Positions 26,871-36,256 of a DNA stretch of 64,000 bases are shown here, in pieces. The notes below the pieces were generated by a model. That model had not been told where the DNA came from and made no database searches. It saw nothing but the letters and a program-made list of their open reading frames with translations. Each line of letters starts with the position of its first letter. The first letter of the stretch is position 1. The position numbers were made by a program, and so were the translations under genes. Origin of the DNA: Saccharothrix sp. HUAS TT1 (GTDB taxonomy: Bacteria > Actinomycetota > Actinomycetes > Mycobacteriales > Pseudonocardiaceae); NCBI RefSeq assembly GCF_040744945.1, contig NZ_CP160453.1, positions 5,952,001 to 6,016,000 of the forward strand. Reading direction: 5' to 3'.

Positions 26871-27578
26871 TCAGTCCGCGTTCGACCACCACGTGGCGAG
26901 GGCGACCACCGAGAACCCCATCGACTCGTACAGCGGCCGGCCCGGTTCGGCCGCGGTGAGGGTCATCGGCGACGGGGACCGGTTTACCACGGCGTTCATC
27001 AGCGCCCGGCCGACGCCGCGCGAGCGGTGCTCGGGCAGGGTCGTCACCCAGTACGCGCCGGCCGCGCCGTCGGACTCGACGGTCAGGCCCGCGCCGGCCA
27101 CCGCGCCGTCGAGCCACGCCGTGTGCAGCCGGAAGCCCTCGTGGTCGGCCAGCGCGAGCGGCAGGGCGTTGCCGGTCGGGAAGCCGGGCATCGGGAAGCC
27201 GTCGACCACGACCCGCTCGGCGACGGCCCACTCGTCGGCCGTGCGCACCTCCCGGACCTCCAGGGCGGGCGGCGGCGCCGGCTCGTGCGGCCGGACCATC
27301 ACCGGCAGGCGCCGTGCGGTGAGGCCGAGCGCGTCGCCGTCGACCGCGGCGAACGAGTCCTCCACGACCACCCGCGCCTCGGCCCGCTTGACCAGCAGTT
27401 GCAGCTCGGCGAAGTCGTCCGGGTCGAGGTCGGGGCGCACCGCGAGCACCCGCAGCAGGGTCGGTCCGCTGATCGCGAGGAACCCGGCGCGGGTGATCAG
27501 GTCGTGCCCGCGGGCGTGGGCCAGCGCGGTGGTGAGGACGGCGGCGTTGCGCACGGCCAGGTGCAACGGGGCAGACAT
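26871..27578 (-). CDS. GNAT family N-acetyltransferase
   Basis: A 235-residue protein. The C-terminal half is a GNAT fold with acetyl-CoA-binding motif A in TLPEHRSRGVGRALM (R-x-x-G-x-G) and the late strand PLYESMGFSVV. The first 100 residues, with little similarity to the core, resemble the N-terminal segment of related actinobacterial two-part acetyltransferases. Cytosolic. Substrate unknown; the adjacent acyltransferase and flavin genes do not settle it. Confidence 0.8.
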   Translation of the reverse strand: MSAPLHLAVRNAAVLTTALAHARGHDLITRAGFLAISGPTLLRVLAVRPDLDPDDFAELQLLVKRAEARVVVEDSFAAVDGDALGLTARRLPVMVRPHEPAPPPALEVREVRTADEWAVAERVVVDGFPMPGFPTGNALPLALADHEGFRLHTAWLDGAVAGAGLTVESDGAAGAYWVTTLPEHRSRGVGRALMNAVVNRSPSPMTLTAAEPGRPLYESMGFSVVALATWWSNAD

Positions 27579-27606
27579 GCGCCGAACCCTATGCGGCGGG
27601 CCGGTC

Positions 27607-27633
27607 GGTGGTCAGGCACGTTTCCCGACCACC
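27607..27633. terminator. Terminator of the flavin operon
   Basis: GGTGGTC (27607-27613) and GACCACC (27627-27633) can pair around a 13-nt loop, with extra partial pairing outside. It sits 15 nt past the stop of the FMN reductase gene on the minus strand. Confidence 0.5.
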
Positions 27634-27647
27634 GGCCAGCCCGGACG

Positions 27648-28226
27648 TCAGCGGCCGGCGAGCAGCTGGTCGAACGGCACGAAGTCCACCGGCGCGGGCT
27701 TCGCGGGCGCGCGGCCGACGAGCAGGTCGGCCAGCTCGCCCGCCGCCCGGTCGATGCGGCCGGGCAGCCCTTCCGCGCCCCAGTCGGACGACGCGGCGTA
27801 CACGCCGGTCGGCACGACGATCGCGCGCAGGTAGGCGAACAGCGGCCGCAGCGCGTGGTCGAGGACCAGCGAGTGGCGCTCGGTGCCGCCGGTCGCGCCG
27901 ATCAGCACCGGCTTGCCCGCCAGCGACCCCGGCTCCAGCACGTCCACGAACGACTTGAACAGGCCGCTGTAGGACGCGTTGAACGTCGGCGTCACGGCGA
28001 TCACCGCGTCCGCGCCGGCCACCGACTCCACCACCTCGCGCAGCCGCGCGCCGGGGAACCCGGTGACCAGGTTGTCGGCGACGTCGCGGGCCACGTCCCG
28101 CAGGTGCACCGGGCGCACCTCCAGGTCGGGGACCCGCCGCTCGACCGCCTCGGCCAGCCGGGTGGCCAGCAGCTGCGTGGACGACGGCGACCCGAGCCCG
28201 GCCTGCACCACCGCCAGCGCCGTCAT
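27648..28226 (-). CDS. CE1759-family FMN reductase
   Basis: A 192-residue flavodoxin-like reductase: LAVVQAGLGSPSSTQLLA at the N-terminus binds FMN, and VIAVTPTFNASYSGLFKSFVDV is the second signature. It matches the reductase half of the actinobacterial CE1758/CE1759 pair and should supply reduced FMN to the monooxygenase encoded just upstream. The genes overlap by 4 nt (ATGA), indicating coupled translation and a stoichiometric pair. Confidence 0.85.
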   Translation of the reverse strand: MTALAVVQAGLGSPSSTQLLATRLAEAVERRVPDLEVRPVHLRDVARDVADNLVTGFPGARLREVVESVAGADAVIAVTPTFNASYSGLFKSFVDVLEPGSLAGKPVLIGATGGTERHSLVLDHALRPLFAYLRAIVVPTGVYAASSDWGAEGLPGRIDRAAGELADLLVGRAPAKPAPVDFVPFDQLLAGR

Positions 28227-29296
28227 CGCACACCCGCCCTCAGCATCGACGCGTGGGTGGGCGCGTCCGGCACGTCGGCCGGGCGGCCGACCGCGAACTC
28301 GCGGCGCAGCGTCGGCACGATCTCGCCGAGCAGGTCCAGCTGCTCCAGCACCGTCTTCAGCGGCAGGCCCGCGTGGTCGATCAGGAACAGCTGGCGCTGG
28401 TAGTCGCCGAAGTGCTCGCGGAAGGTCAGCGTCTTCTCGACGACCTCCTGCGGGCTGCCGACGGTCAACGGCGTCTGCGAGGTGAACTCCTCCAGCGACG
28501 GGCCGTGCCCGTAGACCGGGGCGTTGTCGAAGTACGGCCGGAACTCGCGCACCGCGTCCTGCGAGTTGCGGCGCATGAAGACCTGGCCGCCGAGGCCGAC
28601 GATCGCCTGGTGCGCGGCGCCGTGCCCGTGGTGCTCGTAGCGCTCCCGGTAGAAGCCGATCAGCCGCTGGAAGTGCTCCTTGGGCCAGAAGATGTGGTTG
28701 GCGAAGAAGCCGTCGCCGTAGTACGCGGCCTGCTCGGCGATCTGCGGGCTACGGATCGAGCCGTGCCAGACGAACGGCGGCACGTCGTCCAGCGGGCGCG
28801 GGGTCGAGGTGAACGACTGCAGCGGCGTGCGGTGCTTGCCCTCCCAGTCCACCACGTCCTCGCGCCACAGCCTGCGCAGCAGGGCGTAGTTCTCGATGGC
28901 CAGGTCGATGCCGTCGCGGATGTCCTTCCCGAACCAGGGGTACACGGGACCGGTGTTCCCGCGACCCATGATCAGGTCGACCCGGCCGTCGGCCAGGTGC
29001 TGGAGCATCGCGTAGTCCTCGGCGATCTTCACCGGGTCGTTGGTGGTGATCAGCGTGGTGGCGGTGGACAGGACCAACCGCTCGGTGCGGGCCGCGACGT
29101 AACCGAGCATGGTCGTCGGCGACGACGGCACGAACGGCGGGTTGTGGTGCTCGCCGGTCGCGAACACGTCCAGGCCGACCTCTTCGGCCTTCAGGGCGAT
29201 CGCGACCATGGCCTTGATGCGCTCGGCCTCGGTCGGCGTCCGCCCCGTCGTGGGGTCGGGCGTCACGTCGCCGACGGTGAAGACACCGAACTGCAT
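28223..29296 (-). CDS. CE1758-family FMN-dependent luciferase-like monooxygenase
   Basis: A 357-residue TIM-barrel flavin monooxygenase. It starts MQFGVFTVGDVTPDPTTGRTPTEAERI and has GLDVFATGEHHNPP, AARTERLVLSTATTLITTNDPVKIAEDYAMLQHLADGRVDL and MGRGNTGPVYPWFG, typical of bacterial luciferase-like enzymes. AGGAG (29302-29306) lies 5 nt before ATG 29296; the GTG at 29302 overlaps that ribosome site and is rejected. It uses reduced FMN from the overlapping reductase gene. The physiological substrate of this family is unknown. Confidence 0.9.
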   Translation of the reverse strand: MQFGVFTVGDVTPDPTTGRTPTEAERIKAMVAIALKAEEVGLDVFATGEHHNPPFVPSSPTTMLGYVAARTERLVLSTATTLITTNDPVKIAEDYAMLQHLADGRVDLIMGRGNTGPVYPWFGKDIRDGIDLAIENYALLRRLWREDVVDWEGKHRTPLQSFTSTPRPLDDVPPFVWHGSIRSPQIAEQAAYYGDGFFANHIFWPKEHFQRLIGFYRERYEHHGHGAAHQAIVGLGGQVFMRRNSQDAVREFRPYFDNAPVYGHGPSLEEFTSQTPLTVGSPQEVVEKTLTFREHFGDYQRQLFLIDHAGLPLKTVLEQLDLLGEIVPTLRREFAVGRPADVPDAPTHASMLRAGVR

Positions 29297-29315
29297 GGCC
29301 ACTCCTCAATCCAGG

Positions 29316-29333
29316 TAGTTGCGCTTTCAACTA
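29316..29333. promoter_or_regulatory. Perfect dyad TAGTTG-N6-CAACTA, probable operator
   Basis: Six-base arms at 29316-29321 and 29328-29333 lie 20 bp before the monooxygenase start and in the divergent space shared with the acyl-CoA-dehydrogenase-like gene. No regulator gene is adjacent, so the protein that binds is unknown. Confidence 0.5.
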
Positions 29334-29436
29334 ACTGGCACAACCGTACCCGATGACCTTCTATTCCGGTGTTGTCCGGTGGCGCGGCACACGCCAAGGT
29401 GTGTGTCACGGGTCACGACGGGGGAGGCACGGCACG

Positions 29437-30498
29437 GTGCAGCACGAGCTGGTCCGGCGCGCCGCGGGGATCGTCCCGGTGCTGCGCGCCCACGCCGCCT
29501 GGGGTGACGAGAACAGGCGGCTGCACGACGGCGCGCTGGAGGCGATGGCCGACGCGGGCGTGCTGCGCCTGCGCGTGCCCGCCGAGCACGGCGGCCACGA
29601 GGCCGACCTGGCCACGGTGGTCGAGGTGATCGCCGAACTGGCCCGCGGCGACGGGTCGGCGGCGTGGACGGCGGCCGTGTGGGCCATCTCGACGTGGGTG
29701 GTCGGCCAGTTCCCCGACGAGGTGCGGCACGAGGTGTTCGCCAAACCGGACGTGCGGGTCACCGGCATCCTCAGCCCCACCGCCACGGCCGAGCCGGTCG
29801 GCGGCGGGGTGCTGGTCAACGGCCGGTGGGCGTTCACCGCGGGCGCCCCGCAGAGCCACTGGACCACCAACGCCGCCGTCCTCGCCCCGGACCGGGTCCC
29901 GGTGGCGCTGGCGATACCGCTGGTCGACCTGGAGGTGGTGGACGACTGGCACACCACCGGCCTGCGCGCGACCGGCAGCGTCACCACGGTCGCGCGGGAC
30001 CTGTTCGTGCCCGCCGGACGGGTCCTGCGGCTCGCGCCCGTGCTCCGGGAACACCCGGACGCCACCGAACCGATGTTCCGCGCCCCGTTCATGCCCGCCG
30101 CCTGCGCCGCGGTCAGCGCCCCCGCCGCCGGCCTGGCCCTGGCAGCCCTGGAGGCCGCGCACGCGTCCACGTCGGTCCTCAGGGAGGCTTCCGTGCTCGC
30201 CGCCGAAGCCGGCTTCCACGCCCGCCGCGCCGCCACCGTGGTCGACCTCAAAGCCGCAGGTGGCGAGAGGTGGACCCCCGAGGACCGCGCGGGCGTCCGC
30301 CGCGACCTCGGCGAGGCGTGCCTGCGAGCCAGGGACGCGGTCGACGTCCTGCCCGACAACACCCCAACCCTGCACCGCGTGCGGCGGGACGTGCACGCGC
30401 TGAACCTGCACGCCATCCTGCACCCCAACGCCAACCTGGAGCGCTACGGCCCGGTGTTCCTGGGGCGGCGGGACGGTCGGCGGTCGGAGCCGCGGTAA
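29437..30498 (+). CDS. Acyl-CoA dehydrogenase-like flavoprotein (DszC/HsaA monooxygenase type)
   Basis: A 353-residue protein of the acyl-CoA dehydrogenase superfamily. It has the N-terminal helical domain (AMADAGVLRLRVPAEHGGHEADLATVVEVIAELARGDGSAAW), the middle beta domain (VNGRWAFTAGAPQSHWTT) and a C-terminal helical bundle. The 'WAFTAGAPQSHW' pattern and the lack of a clear catalytic Glu of true dehydrogenases resemble two-component flavin monooxygenases such as DszC or HsaA, which need reduced flavin. The divergent CE1759 reductase could serve it (inference). GTG 29437 follows GGAGG by 9 nt. The N-terminal in-frame extension to 29353 is not needed. Confidence 0.75.
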   Translation: MQHELVRRAAGIVPVLRAHAAWGDENRRLHDGALEAMADAGVLRLRVPAEHGGHEADLATVVEVIAELARGDGSAAWTAAVWAISTWVVGQFPDEVRHEVFAKPDVRVTGILSPTATAEPVGGGVLVNGRWAFTAGAPQSHWTTNAAVLAPDRVPVALAIPLVDLEVVDDWHTTGLRATGSVTTVARDLFVPAGRVLRLAPVLREHPDATEPMFRAPFMPAACAAVSAPAAGLALAALEAAHASTSVLREASVLAAEAGFHARRAATVVDLKAAGGERWTPEDRAGVRRDLGEACLRARDAVDVLPDNTPTLHRVRRDVHALNLHAILHPNANLERYGPVFLGRRDGRRSEPR

Positions 30499-30540
30499 GA
30501 CCTGGACCAGGCCGGTGTCGACCCCTCGGACGGGCGCTAC

Positions 30541-33500
30541 TCACCACCCCGGTGGCTCGGTCGGGCGGAGATCGTTCATCACCTTCACCTCGCCGAGGAT
30601 CTCGCGCAGCAGTTCGACGGCCGTCAGCCGGAGCACGGGATCGCCCTTCCCGGTCGTGATGCCGTGGACGAGGTCGACCGCGCCCCTGAGGTGGCGCGGG
30701 TCGAGCCCTCGCAGCACGTCTGCGATCTCGACCCGGGTGCCGTCGTCCGCCGTCTTCGCTGCTGCGCGCAGCGCGTCTCCGGCCTTGGCGCGGTCCGCGA
30801 ACCCGTACTCGGCGAGCAACCCGCTCGCCAGCGCGGCGTCGAGTCCGCTCCCCTCGGCTTCGACGCGCAGCACGTCCACGGCCGCATCGCGGAGTTCACC
30901 GCCCTGCGCGAGCAGGAAGCGGCAGGCCGCCCGGCTCGCGGGGGCTCCCTCGTCCTGCCGCTGCGCCACCTCCACGGCCACGGCGCGGGCCTCGCGCAGG
31001 TAGCGGTCGTCGAACTGCGCGAGCGACTGCCAGGCGCGTACCCGCGCGAGCCCGGGCCGTCCCGGTTCGCCCATCTCCTTGAGCAGCGGAATCCCCTCCG
31101 CGCGAGCACGGCCCTGCACGACCATGAGTTCGGCGGCGCGCACGCGTTCGCCGGGTTCGACGGCCGGGTCGGCGGCCATCGCGCGCAGCACCGCGTTGGC
31201 CGCCGGGTAGGCCGATCGCGAGGTCCGGAACAGGCACCGCACCACGGCGAGCCGCTCGGCGGGCGCCACCGCGACGTTCTCCGCCCAACCCCGTGCCAAC
31301 TCCACCACCTCGTCGTGGAAGCCCGGCTCGAACCGCACGACGTGCACACCGGCCTCAGCGCGCTCCCACACTGGGACGTCGAGGTCGTTCACCACCGCGA
31401 GCAGCGCCTCGACCGCCGCGGCCCGGCCGTCGAGGTCGAACCCGGCCAACCGCGTCACGGCGAGCTGTCGTTCCCACGCGGTCAGCGCCCGGTCCTCGGC
31501 GATCCCCCGCAACGCCCGCCGCGCCGGCCGCAGGTCGAACGGGTTGACGTCGAGCAGCGCCTCGACCGCCTCCAGCCGGAGGTGACCGACCTCGGCCGGG
31601 TCGGAGGCGACCTCCTCGAAGTCGGCCGCGGCCGCCCAGGCCGCAGTCGGGTCGAGCCCGGCCGACTCCACCCGGGCGAGCAGCGCGGGCACTCCCGTGC
31701 CGTCGGCCAACTCCGCGAACACCGCGGCAGCGGTCGGGCGGACCTCGGCGTCCTGGAGGTCCAGCGCCTTCGCGGCCCACAACCGGTTCCAGCCGTCGAC
31801 CCGCTTGTCCTCCGCCACTCTCCGCCACGCCGCGATCGCGTGCCGACGAGGTTCGACGCCCAAGTCCTCCAGTCGGCTCGCGGCACGGTTGCGGAAGAAC
31901 GGGTCGGCCAGGGGGTCGGTGGCCAGGGAGCGCAACGCCTCGACCCGCGGGCCGAGCGCCGCCGCTCCCCACTTGGCCAGGATTCCTGCGGCGGCCAGGC
32001 GCCGGTCCGGTTGGTGAGAGCTGTCGAGCGCCAGGTCGGCGACCACCTCGACGGCACGGCGGAGGTGATCGCCACCGAACGGCGCGAGCAGTTCGCACGC
32101 ACCGAGGAGGACGTGATGATCACCCTCGGAGTCCACCACCAGGGTCTGCAACGCCTTCACGATGCTTTCGTGGTGCTCGGCCCCGACCCCGGTCAGGTTT
32201 CGCAGCGCCGCATACCGGTGCCAGGGGTGCGTCGCTCGATCGGCGGCGATCCGCAGCAGTTCCGACAGCCCGCGGCGCCGATGCTCACCACCTGCCAGGA
32301 CCAGCGCCGACACACCGGTGATCCGCGTTTCGACGTCCGGCGGCGTCTCGTCCGCCAATCCCACGAGGAGGTCGACCGCGTCGGTTCTCGCGATGCCGGC
32401 CTCGGCCATCAGCAGTCGCACCGCGCGGACCCGGTGTGACAGCACCGCGCCGGTGTCGCGCACCAGGCTCATGCACCACTCCGGCGCCGTGGCGTCCCTA
32501 CCCATCAGGGTGGCGATCACCTCCGCACGTTGCCCGGCCGGCACGGTCCCGTCCTCGGCGAGGACGCGGAGCGCCGCCAACGCACGATCTTCCTCAGCCG
32601 GACCTGTCGATGCGGCGATCTTCAGGAGGGCGGTCTTCCAATCCCGGCTGGACGCTGGATCGGTCAGCCACCAGTGCACCGCCTCGCGCGCTGCGGGCAT
32701 CCGGGATCGCGGCAGGGGGGACAGGTCGAAGCCGTCACCGGCGTACACGTCGCCGGGACCGGGTTCGAGCAAATGGAAACACCGCGCCGCGACGTCTTCG
32801 ACGTCGAAGTCCACTTCCGGTAAGCGGCTCCTCGCCTCACCCAGCGCCAGCCACCGCTCGACCGCTCCCCAGCCGGGGTCGGCGAGCAGGTGGCGCAGCA
32901 CCGACACGCCCAGTTCCCGGTGCGCCGGGAGGCCGAGCAGGTTCAGCGCGGACCGCCACCTGACGCCTCGACCACCTCGAGGATCCACGCACGCGCGGAC
33001 CGCCGACGCGTCGTGCTGCAACCGACCGCCCAGCGCGGGAATCGAGTTGGCGGCGACGGTCGCGAGATCGCTCGACGGCCGGGACGACTGCGTGACAGTG
33101 GCCAGGAACGCCCGGGCAAAGGCTCTGCGCGAGATGTCGAGATCGCCGGCGAGCACAGCCGCCCGCACCCTCAGCCGAGCAGGGGAGCGGGCATCTCCAA
33201 CGTGCGAGTCGCAGAGTCGCAGGACTTCCTGGCGGAGATCCGTTCCCAGGTTGGCGAGCAATCGGGTGACCTCCGTCCACCCGTAGTCGCCATTCGACCA
33301 CTCCACCATGCACGCCCGGGCGTTCTCCACCACCGCCGGGTACGCCTCGGCCCCGAGCCCGGCCAACTCCTCGATAGCCGAGACACGAGTGGAACTACCC
33401 ACGGTCACGTCCCTGACGAGCACCACCAGCAATGCCACGGCGCGGGATCGGTGTGCTCGTCCGAGCGCCATGAGGTCGCGAACTGCTGCTATCCGGTCGT

Positions 33501-36132
33501 GTGCGCTCCAGAGGGGGTCTTCGGCGAACGCCGTCAAGGCGTCCGCGGCCTCCTGCCGGTGGTTCCGCCCCATCGCCGCCAGGCTCCTCGCGGCCCGGCG
33601 GCGGGTCAACGGGGGGTGCAGCGGGTTCTGGATGTCAGCGGTCAGCGCGTGCACGGCCCAGTCACGTCGGCTGGGGTCCAGAGCGGCCACCTGGCCGATC
33701 ACCGTGATACGCCTCCACTGCCCGAGCAACGGGTCTTCGGCGAACCCGGCCAGCAAGAACACTGAGGCGGCCCGGTCGTACCTGCTCGCGTCGGCCAGCA
33801 CCCGGGCCGCCTCCACCCGGAAGTCGAACGCCTGACCGAGGTCGTCGAGCAGCTCCCGCAGCAGTGCCACGGCCCTCTCCCGGTGCTCTCCCCCGAGTTC
33901 GACCAAGCTCTCGGCTGCCCAGGAGCGCTCAGACGCCGTGAGCGTCGCATCGCCGATCATGGAGGCCAGCACGTCAGCCGCTTCCTGGCGACCCGCTTCA
34001 CCGGCCTTGGCCAAGGCCAGCGCCGCTTCGATGCGGAAGTGGGCGTTCACCGCCGGATCGGTCAACCCGCGCAGCGCTGTCATCGCGGTCTCGCGCGCCT
34101 CCCCGTCGAAGCGTGCGAGCACCACGGCGGCACTGAGCTTCTGGCCCAGCGGCTCGCCCGTGCCGAGGTAGGTGATGAGGTGTTCGACCCCCTCTCGCCA
34201 CATCCCCGAGGAGCTCTCCCGCAGCACGTCGATCGCAGTGATCTTCGCTTCGCGGTCCACCCGCTCCGAGCGCACCAACTTCAACAGCCACGCCTTGACC
34301 TGTGGTCGGACCGCCAGGCCGATCAGGCGACGAAGCTCATCGGACGCGCCGAGGTCCAGCCGGTGGAGCACCCGGACCTCGAGGTGGTCCAGGTAGGCGG
34401 TCAACCGCTCGTCACCGCACACCACCCCTTCGGTGATCAGGGCGCCTGCGCGATCGCGGTGCGTCGAAGACCCCTTCTGGAGGAATTCCAACAGCGCATC
34501 GCCGTCACCGCCCAGGTGGAGGTAGTGGAGGACGACCCGCTTGTCCGCCTCGACGTCGAGGATCAGCCCCCGGATCAGCACGTCCCACACCTCGGCCTCG
34601 GCGACGAACGCGTCCGGCAGCTCCCCGGCCCTGGCGTTGGCGGCCAGGTGCTCGGCGAACGTCTGGTGCAGGAACCGCACTCGCCGACCGCTGCGGACCA
34701 GGACACTGCTCTGGCACAGCCAGGTGGTGAGCAGGTCGTCCCACCCCGGGGAACGCCGCTCCGGCAGCAAGCCGTGCTCGGTCAGGTACCGCTTGGCCAC
34801 GTCGACCAGTGGCTCGTCGGAGACCGTGTACGACGTCGCCAGGTGCTCCAGCAACGAGGTGAGGTGGTCGCCGATGCGCCGCACGAGGTCGCCGTCCTCG
34901 CTCAGGGCGCGCAGCGCGGCCGCGTACTGGTCCTGCCTGACCTCGGCGAAAGTCCTGAAGTAGCCCTCGTACAGGGCGAAGCGGCTGGTCGGCAGCGGAC
35001 CGGCGGGGTCGGACTGGTGCATGTGCGCGGCGATGGCGGCGAACAGCGGCACCTCCAGGACGTCGGTCAGCCCGGCGGCGCCGACCCGCGCGAGGAAGGT
35101 CTCGGCGGCCATCGCACCGGCCCGCGTCCCCTCCGGGTCGAACCACCGGTGGGCGAAGCGCTCCAGTGCCACCCGGTCGAACGCCTGGAGCTCGAAGAAC
35201 CCCGCACCGGCGAGCCGGGCCGTCTCCCGGGCCTCCAGCGGCCGGGTGGTGATCACGAACCGCGGCGACCCGTCGACGCCCATGCGCCGGGACACGGCCT
35301 TGATCAACGACTCGCGGGCCGCCGGGTCGGGTACCTCGTCCAAGGCGTCGATCAGCACCAGCCAGCGGTGGCCCTCGATCCCCTGGACGAACAGCGATGG
35401 CGGCAGGTCCCGGTCGGAGAACCCCCGGTACTCGTCGCGCAGGGACGCGCTCAGCGCCTCGGGCCAGTCCAGGTGGATGTGGGTCGCCAGAACCCTGGCC
35501 GGTAACAGCAGCGGGATCAGGCGCCCCTCCTCCGACGTCGGCGCCGTGGACAGCGCGTCGATCCGGTCCACCGCCAGCTGTCGGAGCAACGACGACTTGC
35601 CCAACCCGGCGCCACCCTCGACCACCAGGTGCTCGTGCTGCTCGAACACGTCGACGAACGGCTGCGCGAGCGTGGAGACCGGCCGGATGGCCTCCACCCA
35701 CCCCAGCTCCTCGGCCAGCTCGTCGCGCGCCCACCGGGTCTCCTTCGGCGAGTTGACGTTCTGCTGCACGTACACGCCGGACAGCGACAACTGCTGGTGG
35801 GAGGGCAGGAAGAAGTAGGTCAGCTCCTCCCCCACCACGCGGGTGGCGCGGAGCAGGTCCGCCACGACGGGAGGCGCCTCGCCGGCCTCGGCCCCGCGCG
35901 CCAGGGCGTGGAGCCGGTGCAGCTCGGCGGCGACGTCGCTCGGGAACCGGGCCGCGATGTCGGCTGCCAGTTCGGCCGAGGGGAAGCGCTCGCCGTTCAG
36001 CACCTGCGACAGGTTGCCCGGCGAGGTGTGGGCCGCGTTCGCGAACGCGGCTTGCGTGCCCGGCAGCGCCTTGACCAGTTCCCGCAGCTTCCGCGCGTAC
36101 TCGGACCTGGCACGTGGGCGCTCGTCTGCCAC
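30541..36132 (-). CDS. HTH-NACHT-HEAT repeat STAND NTPase
   Basis: A 1863-residue protein. Residues about 12-66 form an XRE-like helix-turn-helix (TQAAFANAAHTSPGNLSQVL). A NACHT NTPase follows: Walker A GGAGLGKSS (173-181), Walker B LVLIDALDE (258-266) and ITTRP (294-298). A helical region leads into HEAT-like repeats of about 33-36 residues from about 560 to the end, many reading 'A..L..LA.D......R..AA..L..LG'. STAND ATPases of this plan are signal-triggered switches; bacterial NACHT proteins include anti-phage sensors. No separate effector domain is visible, so the HTH may be the output or a binding surface. GTG 36132, 6 nt after GGAGG (36139-36143), sets the start. Divergent from a small membrane protein. 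Confidence 0.85.
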   Translation of the reverse strand: MADERPRARSEYARKLRELVKALPGTQAAFANAAHTSPGNLSQVLNGERFPSAELAADIAARFPSDVAAELHRLHALARGAEAGEAPPVVADLLRATRVVGEELTYFFLPSHQQLSLSGVYVQQNVNSPKETRWARDELAEELGWVEAIRPVSTLAQPFVDVFEQHEHLVVEGGAGLGKSSLLRQLAVDRIDALSTAPTSEEGRLIPLLLPARVLATHIHLDWPEALSASLRDEYRGFSDRDLPPSLFVQGIEGHRWLVLIDALDEVPDPAARESLIKAVSRRMGVDGSPRFVITTRPLEARETARLAGAGFFELQAFDRVALERFAHRWFDPEGTRAGAMAAETFLARVGAAGLTDVLEVPLFAAIAAHMHQSDPAGPLPTSRFALYEGYFRTFAEVRQDQYAAALRALSEDGDLVRRIGDHLTSLLEHLATSYTVSDEPLVDVAKRYLTEHGLLPERRSPGWDDLLTTWLCQSSVLVRSGRRVRFLHQTFAEHLAANARAGELPDAFVAEAEVWDVLIRGLILDVEADKRVVLHYLHLGGDGDALLEFLQKGSSTHRDRAGALITEGVVCGDERLTAYLDHLEVRVLHRLDLGASDELRRLIGLAVRPQVKAWLLKLVRSERVDREAKITAIDVLRESSSGMWREGVEHLITYLGTGEPLGQKLSAAVVLARFDGEARETAMTALRGLTDPAVNAHFRIEAALALAKAGEAGRQEAADVLASMIGDATLTASERSWAAESLVELGGEHRERAVALLRELLDDLGQAFDFRVEAARVLADASRYDRAASVFLLAGFAEDPLLGQWRRITVIGQVAALDPSRRDWAVHALTADIQNPLHPPLTRRRAARSLAAMGRNHRQEAADALTAFAEDPLWSAHDRIAAVRDLMALGRAHRSRAVALLVVLVRDVTVGSSTRVSAIEELAGLGAEAYPAVVENARACMVEWSNGDYGWTEVTRLLANLGTDLRQEVLRLCDSHVGDARSPARLRVRAAVLAGDLDISRRAFARAFLATVTQSSRPSSDLATVAANSIPALGGRLQHDASAVRACVDPRGGRGVRWRSALNLLGLPAHRELGVSVLRHLLADPGWGAVERWLALGEARSRLPEVDFDVEDVAARCFHLLEPGPGDVYAGDGFDLSPLPRSRMPAAREAVHWWLTDPASSRDWKTALLKIAASTGPAEEDRALAALRVLAEDGTVPAGQRAEVIATLMGRDATAPEWCMSLVRDTGAVLSHRVRAVRLLMAEAGIARTDAVDLLVGLADETPPDVETRITGVSALVLAGGEHRRRGLSELLRIAADRATHPWHRYAALRNLTGVGAEHHESIVKALQTLVVDSEGDHHVLLGACELLAPFGGDHLRRAVEVVADLALDSSHQPDRRLAAAGILAKWGAAALGPRVEALRSLATDPLADPFFRNRAASRLEDLGVEPRRHAIAAWRRVAEDKRVDGWNRLWAAKALDLQDAEVRPTAAAVFAELADGTGVPALLARVESAGLDPTAAWAAAADFEEVASDPAEVGHLRLEAVEALLDVNPFDLRPARRALRGIAEDRALTAWERQLAVTRLAGFDLDGRAAAVEALLAVVNDLDVPVWERAEAGVHVVRFEPGFHDEVVELARGWAENVAVAPAERLAVVRCLFRTSRSAYPAANAVLRAMAADPAVEPGERVRAAELMVVQGRARAEGIPLLKEMGEPGRPGLARVRAWQSLAQFDDRYLREARAVAVEVAQRQDEGAPASRAACRFLLAQGGELRDAAVDVLRVEAEGSGLDAALASGLLAEYGFADRAKAGDALRAAAKTADDGTRVEIADVLRGLDPRHLRGAVDLVHGITTGKGDPVLRLTAVELLREILGEVKVMNDLRPTEPPGW

Positions 36133-36155
36133 CGGTTTCCTCCGCGTGTCGGCGT

Positions 36156-36169
36156 CCCGGAATTTCGGG
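36156..36169. promoter_or_regulatory. Near-perfect dyad CCCGGAATTTCGGG
   Basis: Fourteen bases with 12 of 14 symmetric positions, followed by another ATTTCGG. It lies between the divergent NACHT and small membrane-protein genes, 24 bp from the NACHT start. It is a candidate binding site for the NACHT protein's own HTH, which is inference. Confidence 0.4.
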
Positions 36170-36256
36170 ATTTCGGCAATCTTCCCACCCTCCCGGAAAG
36201 CCCGGCGGTGACGGAACGTCGGGTTCGACGAGATCGACCGACGGAGGGAGAGCACG

